Origin: Torreya grandis
Lineage: Eukaryota; Streptophyta; Pinopsida; Cupressales; Taxaceae
Direction of reading: 5' to 3'
Length of the DNA: 64,000 nucleotides
Assembly (NCBI GenBank): GCA_037957365.1
Contig: JARHVA010001425.1
Location: forward strand, 2,486,501 to 2,550,500
The notes beneath the pieces were generated by a model that was not told the DNA's origin, made no database searches, and was given only the letters and a program-made list of their open reading frames with translations. The translations under genes and the position numbers were made by a program. How positions within the stretch are numbered: the stretch's first letter is position 1; each line of letters starts with the position of its first letter. Shown in pieces: positions 1 to 10,880 of this stretch.

Positions 1-603
1 TTCAACACTTTTTATGGTGGCGGGTTGTTTACAACTTGTGTATTTGAAAAGACCTCTTAATGATTCAAAATGTCATATTGCATGTTAATTGAAAATTATT
101 ATAAAAAATTCATTATAATTTCATGTTCATAAGGATCCAACTGATCTATATTAGACGTAGAATTGGCCAAGGTTTATTTTGGTTATTCAAGTAAGTAGTT
201 TTGGTCTATAAATGTGGAATTTTTGAATGAAGTCACAAATAGATAATTTTTAAAATTAAATACAAGTTGATATACATATTTTTTACTAATCTATTGTATT
301 TTAAAAGCAAAAATGTGACCATGTTTTGATGGGTCAATAAGTTGTCCTTTCTATTTACTAAATGATGTTATACCAGGTTTCAAAATTTGGGTAAGATCCT
401 AACTTTGGTTAACATTTACCACTTGAGGTAACTTCTATACCCAAACATGGATACGTAATTTATTTATGGGGAGGTTTGGTGGGAGTTTGGCTCTGAATTA
501 TAGTAGTCTTAGAAGTGCTTCATCTTTATCTTCCATGATTTGATTTTAAAATTGGTCTTGATGAGATCCTAAAATAAGAGGGAGGTCTTCAAATATGGTT
601 GGG
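1..603. other. Unassigned AT-rich sequence left of element A
   Basis: I see no reading frame, LTR terminus or repeat that I can support here. It is the left flank of the 368-bp duplication that starts at about 604. Confidence 0.5.
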
Positions 604-971
604 TGGTCTTCCCTATCTTCACTCATTTTAAAATTCCTAAGGTATCCTAAATTATCACAAAAAAATTATTCTTAAAAACTAGGGCCATAATAGGACCAAC
701 TATGAGTGCACCTTGGCATGGTCAAAATGGTACATGAATTTGATAAGATTTGGACCTTGGTTGGTCTTTGACTTGAATTTTATAAATTGAAATTAGAATA
801 ATATCAAATAATTTCAGACTTTTAAAATTGGTTTTGACATAATAAAATGTAAGTTGAAAACCAAGAATGGAATGGGAAACATAACGGTGCTAAATAAGAT
901 AAGAGATTATCTCATTTGGAAAACATAATGTGATGAAATGTAAGAAGGATGGTTTAAAAAGAGGGTAGCAT
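604..971 (+). repeat. 368-bp direct repeat, left copy (flanks element A)
   Basis: This stretch recurs almost unchanged at 5927-6293, immediately right of element A. By eye there are about six substitutions and one single-base indel (AATAAAATG here, AATAAATG in the other copy). The shared block starts at a TGGT that also occurs at the end of A's 3' LTR and ends at GGGTAGCAT. It has no LTR features. LTR elements normally duplicate about 5 bp of target, so this is far too long for an ordinary target-site duplication. Confidence 0.9.
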
Positions 972-992
972 TATTGGGGGTCAACCAACAAG

Positions 993-1004
993 TGGTATCA
1001 GAGC
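993..1004 (+). other. Primer-binding site of element A (tRNA-iMet type)
   Basis: TGGTATCAGAGC is the classic copia primer-binding site complementary to the 3' end of plant initiator tRNA-Met. It is followed at once by CTCAGGTTCAC. In element D that same continuation follows a second, PBS-like TGGTATCAAAGC further downstream, so A appears to have lost the stretch between the two sites. Confidence 0.9.
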
Positions 1005-1104
1005 TCAGGTTCACTAATAGGTGGTTCATATTTGTGTAGTGTGTATTGATTACAGGGTACTCATAGGGGTTTCTGCAAGGATTTCTGTTTGAGTGGGAAA
1101 ATTA

Positions 1105-4100
1105 ATGGCAGAAGAACGTAAACTGAGAATGGAGAAGTTTAATGGAAAAAATTATCAACATTGGAGAATGCAAATAGAGGATTATCTGTATCAAAAAGAT
1201 CTATACTTACCATTAGGTGGGATTGCAAAGAAGCCCACAAACATGGATGATGAAGAATGGGAAGTTCTTGATAGAAAGGCTCTAGGGTCTATAAGACTGA
1301 GTCTGGCATCTACTGTGATATCCAATTTATCACAGGCAAAGTCTACAATAGAGTTAATGACTACTTTAGCAAATTTGTATGAAAAACCCTCAGCTTCTAA
1401 TAAGGTATATCTTATGAAGCAGTTATTTAATTTGCGTATGCAGGAAGGTGGATCTGTATCTAATCATCTAAATGATTTCCATGTAATTTTAAATCAATTA
1501 AGTTTAATCAAAATAGTGTTTGATGATGAAATCAAAGCTCTTTTAATATTATGTTCTTCGCTTGAAAGCTGGCATAGCTTAGTAATGGCAGTTAGTAATA
1601 CTGCATCTGCTTCAAATATTTTAAAAGTAGAGGATGTTGTTAGTGTAATCTTGAATGAGGAAATTCATAGGAAAAGCACAGAGGAAACATCATGGAACAC
1701 TTTAAGTTTTGAGAGCAGGGGAAGGCAAAAAGAGAAGAGCAAGAAAGGGAGATCAAGGTCTAAGTCTAAGGTGAGAGGTAGATCCAAATCCAGAAATGGC
1801 AGGAAGCCACAATGCTAGAATTGTGGAAAGATGGGGCACATAAGCAGAGATTGTTGGTCAAAGCCTAAGGAGGACAATCAGCACGAAGGAAAAGAAGAAG
1901 CAAAGGTTGCAGGTATTGCACAAGATTCTTTAATATTCTCTTTGCATAGTAATATAGAATCTTGGGTTTTAGATTCTGGTGCATCTTTTCATGCTACCCC
2001 TAATAGAGAATATTTTAGTGACTATGTCCATGGAGACTTTGGAATAGTGTATCTAGGGGATGATGAGCGTTGTAAAATTATTGGCAAAGGAAAAGTGTAG
2101 CTGAAAATGTAGAATGGCAAGACATGGGTGTTGAGAGATGTCATGCATGTTCCCAGCTTGAAGAGGAATTTGATTTCTACAGGAAAGTTAGGGGATGAAG
2201 GTTGTACAGTAACTCTCAAAACTGAATCTTGGAAGGTGACCAAGGGTGCACTTGTAATGGCCAGAGGTAAGAGAGTAGGTACTCTCTATTTATGTAATTG
2301 TGTTACTAAAAAGTCTCCTTCTGTATTATCTACTTCAGATGTGGATGCAAAATTGTGGCACTCAAGGCTCGGCCACATGAGTGAGAAGGGAATGTCCATT
2401 ATTAAGTCAAAAGGTAAGCTTTCAGATTTGAAAAGCATAGATCTAGATTTTTGTGAGCACTGTGTTTTTGGGAAACAGAAGAGAGTGAGTTTTCTCAAGA
2501 CTGGGTCAACAAAGAAGAAGCATAAGTTGTAGCTTGTTCACATAGACGTGTGGGGACCAGCTCAAGTTGCTTCTATTGGAGGATCACAGTACTATGTTTC
2601 GTTCATAGATGATGCTACAAGAAAGGTATGGGTCTATTGTATTAAGAAGAAATCTGATGTATTTAACACTTTTAAGATTTGGAAAGCTATGGTTGAGAAT
2701 GAAACAAGTAGAAGATTGAAGTGCCTAAGATCTGACAATGGCGGTGAGTTTTACAGCTATAAGTTCAACTGGTATTGTTATATGCATGGAATCTACAGGC
2801 AAAGGATGGTTCCAAGGACACCTCAACAAAATGGAGTTGCTAAAAGGATGAATAGAACTATTATGGAGCGTGCAAGGTGTATGAGATTACATGCTGGTTT
2901 GCCATTAGAGTTTTGGGTAGAAGCTATTGACACTAGAATGTACCTGATTAACAGAGGACCCTCTACAGCTCTGGATGGTGGAATTCCAGAAGAGACATGG
3001 ACAGGTAAAAAGGTAGATCTCTCATTTCTCAAAGTTTTTGGTTGTGAAGCCTTTGTTCACGTTGATAAGGAAAATAGAAAGAAGTTGGATGCTAAGTCTA
3101 TGAGGTGCACATTTATTGGCTATGGCTTTGATGATTTCAGATTTAGGTTTTGGAATCTAGGAACTAACAAGATAATTAGGAGCTGGGATGTTGTTTTCAA
3201 TGAAAAAGTGATGTATAGCGATTAGTTGAAGAAGCTGAATCAATCTGGGTAGAGCAATGGAGAATTGGATGAGGTGACGGTCTAAAATGAGCTCTCAAGA
3301 AAATTTAATCAAAGACAGGAAAACATAGAGACCAACATCAGCCAAGTAGGAACCAACATCGACAAAATAGAAACCGATGTCGATCATAAAGTGACCGACG
3401 TCAGCCAAGAAGGAACCGACATCCGTCATGCAGAACCGATGTCAGCCAGTTACAGGCCTAGAAGTGATCAAGGTCAGTCACTGTCAGAGAATTTAGGCAG
3501 ATAGCGTGTTGTGAATGAGTCTCAGACGTCCATTAGGAGGTCAAAAAGGGTAAGTAAACCTCCAATTCAATATTCTCCTTCATTATTCTATTTATTACTA
3601 ACTGATGGTGGAAAACCAGAGAGTTTTGAAGAAGTAATATAGGTAGAATCCAAGAATTAGTGGGAGCATGGCATGGTTGAGGAAATGGAGTCCTTGAAAG
3701 AGAACCAAACATGGGATTTGGTTGAGTTGCCAGCTGGTAAGAGAACACTAAAGAACAGATGGACCTACAGATTGAAGGAAGGTGAGAATGGACATATGAG
3801 ATATAAGGCCAGGTTGGTAGTGAAAGGATTTGCACAAAAGCCAGGTATTGATTTTGGTGAGATTTTTTCTCCTATTGTTAGAATGACTTCTATACGGACT
3901 GTATTATCTTTAGTTGCTATTGAGGATTTGCATCTTGAATAACTTGATGTAAAGACAACATTTCTTCATGGAGATTTGGATGAGGAAATATATATGGATC
4001 AGCCGAAAGGATTTGAGGTCAAAGGTAAGGAGAAGTTAGTGTGCAGATTGAAGAAAAGCTTGTATGGCCTCAAGCAAGGTCCTAGACAGTGGTATTTGAG

Positions 4101-5166
4101 ATTTGATAAGTTTATGACTGAGCATGGCTACAATAGGTGTCAATCTAACCATTGTGTCTATTTTAAGATATTGGATAATGGTAGATATATTATTTTGTTG
4201 TTGTATGTAGATGATATGCTAGTTGCAGGATCACACATGCAAGATATCTCTGAGCTTAAGGTGAAATTAGCTCACACATTTGTAATGAAGGATTTGGGAG
4301 TAGTAAAGAAAATCCTTGGCATGAGCATTAAGAGAGATAGGAAAAATCACAAGTTGATTTTGTCTCAAGAGGATTATGTGATCAAGGTGTTGAAATGGTT
4401 CAATATGTAGGATGCAAAACCGATAAGCACACCTATGGCTGGACATTTTAAATTGAGTAAAGAATAATGTCCTAATTCATATGATGAGGTAGAGTACATG
4501 AGGAAAGTTCCATATTCTTCCACAGTAGGGAGTTTAATGTATGCAATGGTGTGTACTAGACTAGATATTGCCCAAGCAGTGGGAGTTGTAAGTAAGTATA
4601 TGGCCAATCCAGGAAAGGAGCACTGGAAAGTAGTTCAGTGGATCCTTAGATATCTGAGAGGAACTAGTAGTAGGCATTTATGCTATGGATGTTTAGATAC
4701 TTCTCTACATGGTTATGTAGATTCAGATATGGCAGGTGATTTGGATGGCAGAAGGAGCACCACATGATATGTTTTCACTATTGGTGGAATGGTGGTTAGC
4801 TGGATATCAAAGTTGTAGAAGGTTGTTGCCTTGTCAACTATAGAAGTAGAGTATATTGAAGTCATAGAGGCTAGCAAAGAGATGATATGGATGACACGAT
4901 TCATGGAAGAGCTAGGAAAGGAGCAAGAGAGTTGTAGATTATACAATGATAGTCAGAGTGCAATTGATTTAGCCAAGAATTCATCCTTTCATTCAAGAAC
5001 AAAGCATATACATCTTAGGTACCACTTCATAAGACAGGTATTGGAGGATGGTGAGTTGAAGCTGGAGAAGATCCATACAGATAAGAATCCTGCTGATATG
5101 TTAACCAAGCTGGTTACAAAGGAGAAGTTGAATCTTCATTCAACTTCTGTTGGTCTTCATGATTGA
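1105..5166 (+). pseudogene. Broken copia gag-pol polyprotein of element A
   Basis: A single long frame carries gag from the ATG at 1105. An upstream GTG at 1093 is not a plausible eukaryotic start, and D also uses the MA-type start. The domains follow in order: gag (1105-1800), zinc knuckle C-x2-C-x4-H-x4-C (about 1813-1855), protease DSGAS (1972-1986), GAG-pre-integrase and integrase (about 2330-3210), RT with YVDD (4204-4215), and RNase H ending in GLHD at 5164-5166. Compared with D there are about 14 premature stops, mostly CAG to TAG: 1816 (TGG to TAG in the zinc knuckle), 2098, 2110, 2530, 3223, 3250, 3283, 3640, 3658, 3940, 4408, 4465, 4765 and 4816. The catalytic Glu of the integrase DDE triad is Lys (NGVAKRMNR at about 2830-2860). 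The protein cannot be functional. Confidence 0.92.
3331..3455 (+). repeat. 21-bp minisatellite in the pol linker of element A
   Basis: Six units starting at 3331, 3352, 3373, 3394, 3415 and 3435 have the form ACCRAYRTCRG plus spacer. The spacing is 21, 21, 21, 21 and 20 bp, so the first five units are in frame and encode a repeated T-[DN]-[IV] peptide between integrase and RT. The consensus core is the palindrome ACCGACGTCGGT. The same core is also tandemly arranged in the LTRs of this family. Confidence 0.8.
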
Positions 5167-5228
5167 GTTGAAGATGGAGGAGCTAGAAGATGTTGTTGTA
5201 TAGGTACTGGTGTAGCTGTTTATCTCCA

Positions 5229-5238
5229 GGTGGGAGAT
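5229..5238 (+). other. Polypurine tract of element A
   Basis: GGTGGGAGAT directly precedes the 3' LTR start TGTTAAGG. This is the usual copia plus-strand priming site, and D has CAAGTGGGAGAT at the same place. Confidence 0.8.
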
Positions 5239-5930
5239 TGTTAAGGTGTGGAGCTAAAAGCTTCACCAAAGGAGCGCATTATAGAAGTTACAGGTTTACA
5301 CAGTCACCAGCATCGGTCAGGAGCAATCGACGTCAGTTAGGAGCAGTTCAAGAGATGTCAGCATTGACAGGAATCGGCCAACGTCGGTCATAGGCAAACA
5401 GGTAGGAACCGACGTCGGTTACTTGTGCGTCCAAAAAGCTATTTCTAAGGATAGAACTAAGTGTTTGCATGATGGGATTAAGTCATAGTCTTAAGTCTGT
5501 GTCTCTATTATTAGTAAGACTATTTTAGAGCCCTTGTTTAAGAGGCATAACTATTGGTTGTAAATGCATGCTCATGTTTTCTAATTATTATATAATAGGA
5601 TAGATCTTCTTAGCTTAATTGTATTGTAGAATGTTGAGAAAGAATAGTACAGAATTGTATATGTGAATCAATCCAGGTTATTGGAGTTGATTGTACTTGA
5701 GAGAGAGAGCTCTTGAGGGAAAGAGATCTAGATAGAGATCTGTACATCTGAGAGAGGTGTGGAAGAAAAGAAGTTTCTTTAATTGTATTCCTTCTATAAA
5801 GATTTTAATACAAGTTTTCAAGGTGGTTTCTTGTATCTCTTGTTCTTTGCTATTATCTGATTCTAGTTACTTATCATTCTGATTTAATTCTGCATTTATT
5901 GCTTTATTAAGTTTAATCAACATTGTTGGT
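5239..5930 (+). repeat. 3' LTR of element A, end-truncated
   Basis: It begins TGTTAAGGTGTGGAG, as in both LTRs of D, and aligns with them along its length. Features include CGACGTC-type palindromes at about 5300-5420 and the AATCAATCCAGG and GAGAGAGAGAGC segments. It stops after ATTGTTGG (5923-5929), where D continues TTGATCCCCAACA, so the terminal part is missing and the flanking 367-bp repeat starts directly. Confidence 0.9.
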
Positions 5931-6293
5931 TTTCCCTATCTTCACTCATTTTAAAATTCCTAAGGTATCCTAAATTATCACAAAAAAATTATTCTTAAAA
6001 ACTAGGGCCATAATAGGACCAACTATGAGTGTACCTAGGCATGGTCAAAATGGTACATGAATTTGATAAGATTTGGACCTTGGTTGGTCTTTGACTTGAA
6101 TTTTATAAATTGAAATTAGAATAATATCAAATAATTTCAGGCTTTTAAAATTGGTTTTGACATAATAAATGTAAGTTGAAAACCAAGAATGGAATGGGAA
6201 ACATAACGGTGCTAAATAAGATAAGAGATTATTTCATTTGGAAAACATAATGTGATGAAATGTAAGAAGGATGGTTTAAAAAGAGGGTAGCAT
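5927..6293 (+). repeat. 367-bp direct repeat, right copy
   Basis: This is the second copy of 604-971, about 98% identical by eye. It joins the truncated LTR end at a shared TGGT. At its right end the sequence continues into AACACCTTAATG, unlike the left copy, which runs into the start of element A. Confidence 0.9.
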
Positions 6294-7369
6294 AACACCT
6301 TAATGAGTGAATACATGAAGACATGTTTTGATACCTTTGTTTCTATAACTTTACATATTTTTTTAAACATAGTTTTGAACACAAAATAATCAAGCAATCA
6401 TGAACATACCTTAGAAACTAACATGATTTTATGACATAATAAATTATCCTTTTGATATAATTGCCTATGAGAGGATTAAAAATTTAATGGTTCATTAATT
6501 AATTAAATAAATTATAGTGGTATTTTAATTCCATCCTTATCTCAAAGGTCTATATGAAAAGGATAACTTTGGGGGATGATACATTTGTGCCCATGTATCA
6601 ATGATAATGTCACTACAAAACTAGTTTATATTATAATTTTTTTTTTATATTTATAGATGGTCCATGAAGGGCATCAATCCATAAATTGGACATTATGGTT
6701 CAAAAAGCCATTCATCAAAGGGTCTAATCACTTTGTGACCATTTTATCCATAAGGATCTCAGTGAAGTGATACCCATTAAGCCAAGCTCTCAGGGACATT
6801 AAAACTAATATACCATTGGCATAACATCAATTTATATACCCCATTGGATAATAATGTTGGTATGATGCTAGAATGTGATTTCCTATTCAATGCACCCTTA
6901 TCACTCACAATAAGGTGATCAAGTCGACCCTGCACAATAAAAAAGTGAAAAAAAGAAAGACATGTTTTGTTTCTGATTCTCAAGACCCTATGGATGGGTA
7001 AGAGAAGATCATACTTAAAAATAGTCATTCATGTAGACAAGAACACAAGTAAAATATGTGATTTTGGTCACCTAGGGTTCTAAAGGGGGAAAGGGGAGAG
7101 TATAGACATGCTAGTTTATTCAAAGAAACAAGAAATAAAAATTACTATAAGAAAATGAAAAAGTGCAAGAGCTATTAGGATCATGAAATTAAAGTGCATG
7201 TTCCTTGTTAAGCACCAAATATAAATATGGATAAAATTTTCCTTGTTAATTATGTAAACAACCTTTTAAAGTCTCAAAACCTTTAAGAAAAATAATTAAG
7301 TGTTTGATCAATGATTTTGGCTATCAAAAGAAGTTATATTATTATAGTTTTAAGCCTCGATAAAATTCA
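6294..7369. other. Unassigned AT-rich sequence
   Basis: There is no supportable gene or element terminus. The short open frames here (for example minus strand 6777-7028) have no recognisable domain and look like chance. Confidence 0.5.
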
Positions 7370-7935
7370 CATATGATGATCCCACTATTATATAGCATGA
7401 TCTCATTGATTTTAGTTAGATGTCACCACTATACAGTGGATTAAAAATATAGTTTTGGTGATCCTACCATTTACTAGGATAACTTTTCCATTTTAGAGAA
7501 TGTGTTGATCATTTCAATAACTAGAATAACAAAAAGCACAATTAAATTTTGAGTGACCTCATTAATTAATAGGTCAAGTTTACTATTTAAATGTCAATGT
7601 CACCATTTAACATGTTAAACCCACCAATTTTATAAAAACATAGTGAAGCTAGAAATGTAAAGCTATTTAGTAGGGTAATCCCACTAATACATAGGTCAGT
7701 CCTATTGATTTTAATAAATTATAGTGATGTCAATAACATGACTTCATTGATTAATATTCAACTTCATTGATAGGCATGGCAATCTCATCAATAAATAGGT
7801 CAATCTCACCAACCTATTCAAAGATATAGAGAACATAGAGAGTAATAAAATACAATCCCACTAATATGCATGTCAAATTCACCATTCATAGGTTTGATCT
7901 TACTAAATATAAAGATAGTCATGCCGATATGTAGA
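7370..7935. repeat. Degenerate short-unit repeat region
   Basis: Variants of the phrases ATAGGTCAATCTCACCAA and CATTGATTAAT recur irregularly, for example near 7395, 7560, 7680, 7740, 7790, 7860 and 7890. They look like the remains of a short-unit tandem array. The period is not constant and I cannot define a clean unit. Confidence 0.45.
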
Positions 7936-9239
7936 AGATATAACATGGGAATTTTAGAAGAAAAAATGGAAAATCAAGGTTAAATAAAAATCTAATTATG
8001 TAATTAGAAGACTTAGAAGGCTTGGAAAGAGATTTTTGAGGTGCATGGTCCCAACAGGAATGCCAAATGTAAACACATGAATATGAAATATGCTAGTTCT
8101 CATTAGTATGCAAAATAAATAGTAAACAATAAAAAACCTAACATCTCAATAATGGTCCTTGGATTAGACAAGACTTGAAGAAACAAAGAATGAAATACAA
8201 AACTAAACAAGATGTTTTTACCTTTCATTTGGAAGTTCCCTTCAAATCTAGATTATATGCATGTTTATGCCTAGATATAAATCTTGAAGTCTTTAACAAT
8301 GTCATGGTTTAAAATCCATAAAACACTTCCCCAGGTGCTATCTATTATGGTTTCACAATTAATTGGAAAAGAACAGGTGAATCTCTTTTGATGATTTTTT
8401 GCATAATAAAATTTCATAATAAATATTTTAATTGGTCTATGGTGGCCCTTGTATTTATAGGTTTGGCAAAATGATAAGGATTATCCATCCCAATATGAGG
8501 ATCAATGGCCCAAGATGAGTCAAATTTTTTGGATAGAAAGGAATTTAATTTTGGATTTAATATGGTGATTAATAGGCATGGCTCAACATTCCTCATATTT
8601 ATTACATTTATATTGATATTTTGGATTCTTAAATTTTTTGATCAATGATGTCATTTTTAGACATTTTTTGTTGAATTTTGAATTTTGAAAATTAGATATT
8701 AATCTAATTGCCATGGATTTTTCACTTAACCTTTTAATTATAATTTATTAGTTAAGTAATCATGATTATCCCTTTTACAATTCTTTAAATTTAATACATT
8801 ATCATACATAAATAGTCAAAAACATCAATTTCCTAGGTTATAATTTGACTAGAGATGAATCAGAGGAAGGTGGTGATTGTGTATGTTTAATTACCCCAAT
8901 TATGGATGCATTAATACACTTTTTAAATTGAACATGATGTGTGTCGATGAATTAGAGTGGTTTAGTGGTATTTGGTCTAGTTTTTGCATTATTATAGGAA
9001 GTCATTCTAACTTATAATTTTGACATGACAATGCTAAAAATTGGATATCTACACCTCTCAATTCTATACCTTTCCTTCTCTTTCAAGTCTTGTGTCTATT
9101 ATATTGTGCCCTTTGGCCTCTCTCTTAGTTTGACTAGTCTTATGTTAATGACCCAATCCTTCTATCTTTCTCAAAATGTTAAAAACCTTCTTATCTTATA
9201 CCTCTTCAAGTTTTGAGCATGTATGTATTTTCCTCCTCC
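7936..9239. other. Unassigned AT-rich sequence
   Basis: No gene, LTR terminus or clear repeat recognised. Confidence 0.5.
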
Positions 9240-9307
9240 CTAGACACTTGCATCCAAGGAAGACACCTACATCGACAAAGGTGTCATGTTGTAATGTAAG
9301 TGTCTAG
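9240..9307. repeat. 68-nt foldback (nested inverted repeat)
   Basis: CTAGACACTTGCAT (9240-9253) is the inverted complement of 9294-9307 with one G/A mismatch. Inside it, GACACCT (9262-9268) pairs with AGGTGTC (9279-9285). The two stems are separated by an 8/8 internal loop and closed by a 10-nt loop. It could be a small inverted-repeat element remnant or a precursor-like hairpin; nothing shows that it is transcribed. Confidence 0.7.
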
Positions 9308-10605
9308 TGATATAAATTCATATAATTTATAAATTAACATATGACAATGGTTAGCCTAAGTGTTATTACTCAATATATTCTCTAAAGGGATTCATATAAA
9401 TATAATCCCAACCCTCATTCATTCTAACCTAGCATAGACCAAGGCAACTTATAAAAATCATTATATTAAGAATTCAAGTAAACAAATCTTCTTGATTTTA
9501 TCCTATTTCTATATCAATCATAGGGTAAACACATCTCAAGGTTTGAAGTACTAAAGGATAATCTTAGGAACTATATTTTCTAAGTTACAAACTAGGTCAT
9601 TATTATACTTTCTTATCACACATTGTATGATTCACACAAAAGCCAACATGTAAGGTAGAACTACATAAGTTTGAGGCCCTATTCAGAGTATTGGCTATGT
9701 AGGCATCTATCATTAAAAAATGGTTTATTTGGGTATCTTGAAACCATGTTCTGACTAACCCATTTTTTCCAAAGACATGAATATGAAGAACTAGGGTTTT
9801 ATCAATTGACAAGAAATGATACTCCATGGCCTGAATTTAAATCCACCTAAGTGAAGTTAATCATGGATATAGAAGTATTCAAGTGGTCACATCTTGTTTT
9901 GATATTTATTCCATATTGGACACATGTGTTTGATCTAGACGTTATTGTTGACATAATTATCCCAAGCTGAGGTAAATATTTAAAGATACAAAGTCACTTA
10001 ATCTATAATTTAGTAACTATTCCATAATATTATTCCAGTATGTTTCCTAATTATTCCAAATTTGTATTATCATTATAACCATCTAAATATCTTATTTTCA
10101 TTATCATTTAAATATCTGTCATAGATGTAATTTCCATTTTTATCATATCTTAGCATAATAAATTTACTATATGTTCTATCTATGTTTTTCAATCAATTGG
10201 CTTGCTATAATTTTTTTATCACCCTTTTTCTTATTCATTTCTATATTATTAACCCTATCTACCCATAGAATTATCCATATCAAATTTAGGATTAAACACT
10301 ATCCATAACAAAAGCATGTGTCTTCCATATGAATATCCCATCCAGCCTAAAACATTTTCTATGTTACCTCCACCACAACCTATTAATGAACCTATATAGG
10401 TTCAATATTCAATAAAAATTAGAGAAAAGTGATTTATTTTCCTTTATGAATTATTATTCACCATATTTTACATCATTAATCTATTTGATTTTAGCATACA
10501 CCACCTACTCCATCATGTCCTAAACTAGTTTCACAAAAGCCTTGTGAGTGTATTTCATAAATAACATTGATGCATTATCTTGACATAAAATAGACTCCAC
10601 AAGTA
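9308..10605. other. Unassigned AT-rich sequence
   Basis: No gene or element recognised. The minus-strand open frame at 9603-9827 has no identifiable domain. Confidence 0.45.
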
Positions 10606-10880
10606 AATATGAATACTAGAAGTACTCAATCTATAGATGATCAAATTGAATATGATGATGATACTTGATATTTTATAGTTCATGAGCATTTATTTGATTC
10701 AGGTGATGTTATATGTGTCAATCCTTTCCCATGTCTTGATATTTTTTCATCAATTGATTTAATACCTCCAACCAAACATCCTATTGATGGGATCATATGT
10801 TATTTTGGACATAATTCAAATCAAATATTCAAAAATACAAAACTAGGACCTATATTTGGTTTGTTTTTTTCATACACATA
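10606..10880 (+). pseudogene. Coding-like open segment of unknown identity
   Basis: The frame through 10621-10880 is open for about 87 codons except for one TGA at 10666-10668, which could be a mutated TGG, and it ends at TAG 10878-10880. The composition (acidic DDD run, Pro-Pro, mixed hydrophobic residues) looks more protein-like than the surrounding AT-rich frames. I do not recognise the family. It may be a fragment of a retroelement gag or of a host gene, or it may be chance. Confidence 0.3.

Larger units (their letters stand above)
985..5930 (+). mobile_element. Ty1/copia element A (Tork/TNT1-like), 5' LTR missing
   Basis: A primer-binding site (993-1004), gag-pol (1105-5166), a polypurine tract (about 5229-5238) and a 3' LTR (5239-5930) lie in the usual copia order: gag, protease, integrase, RT, RNase H. 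The sequence is a close sister of element D at 47402-53145. No 5' LTR precedes the primer site; only a CCAACA-type remnant is present at 985-990. The 3' LTR lacks its last dozen or so bases compared with D. The element sits between the two copies of the 368-bp repeat and has no recognisable short target duplication. Confidence 0.93.

Noticed and set aside
604..971. Reading the 368-bp direct repeats as the LTRs of element A
   Set aside because: The repeats lack TG...CA ends and do not abut the primer site or polypurine tract. The real 3' LTR (5239-5930), homologous to D's LTRs, lies inside them.
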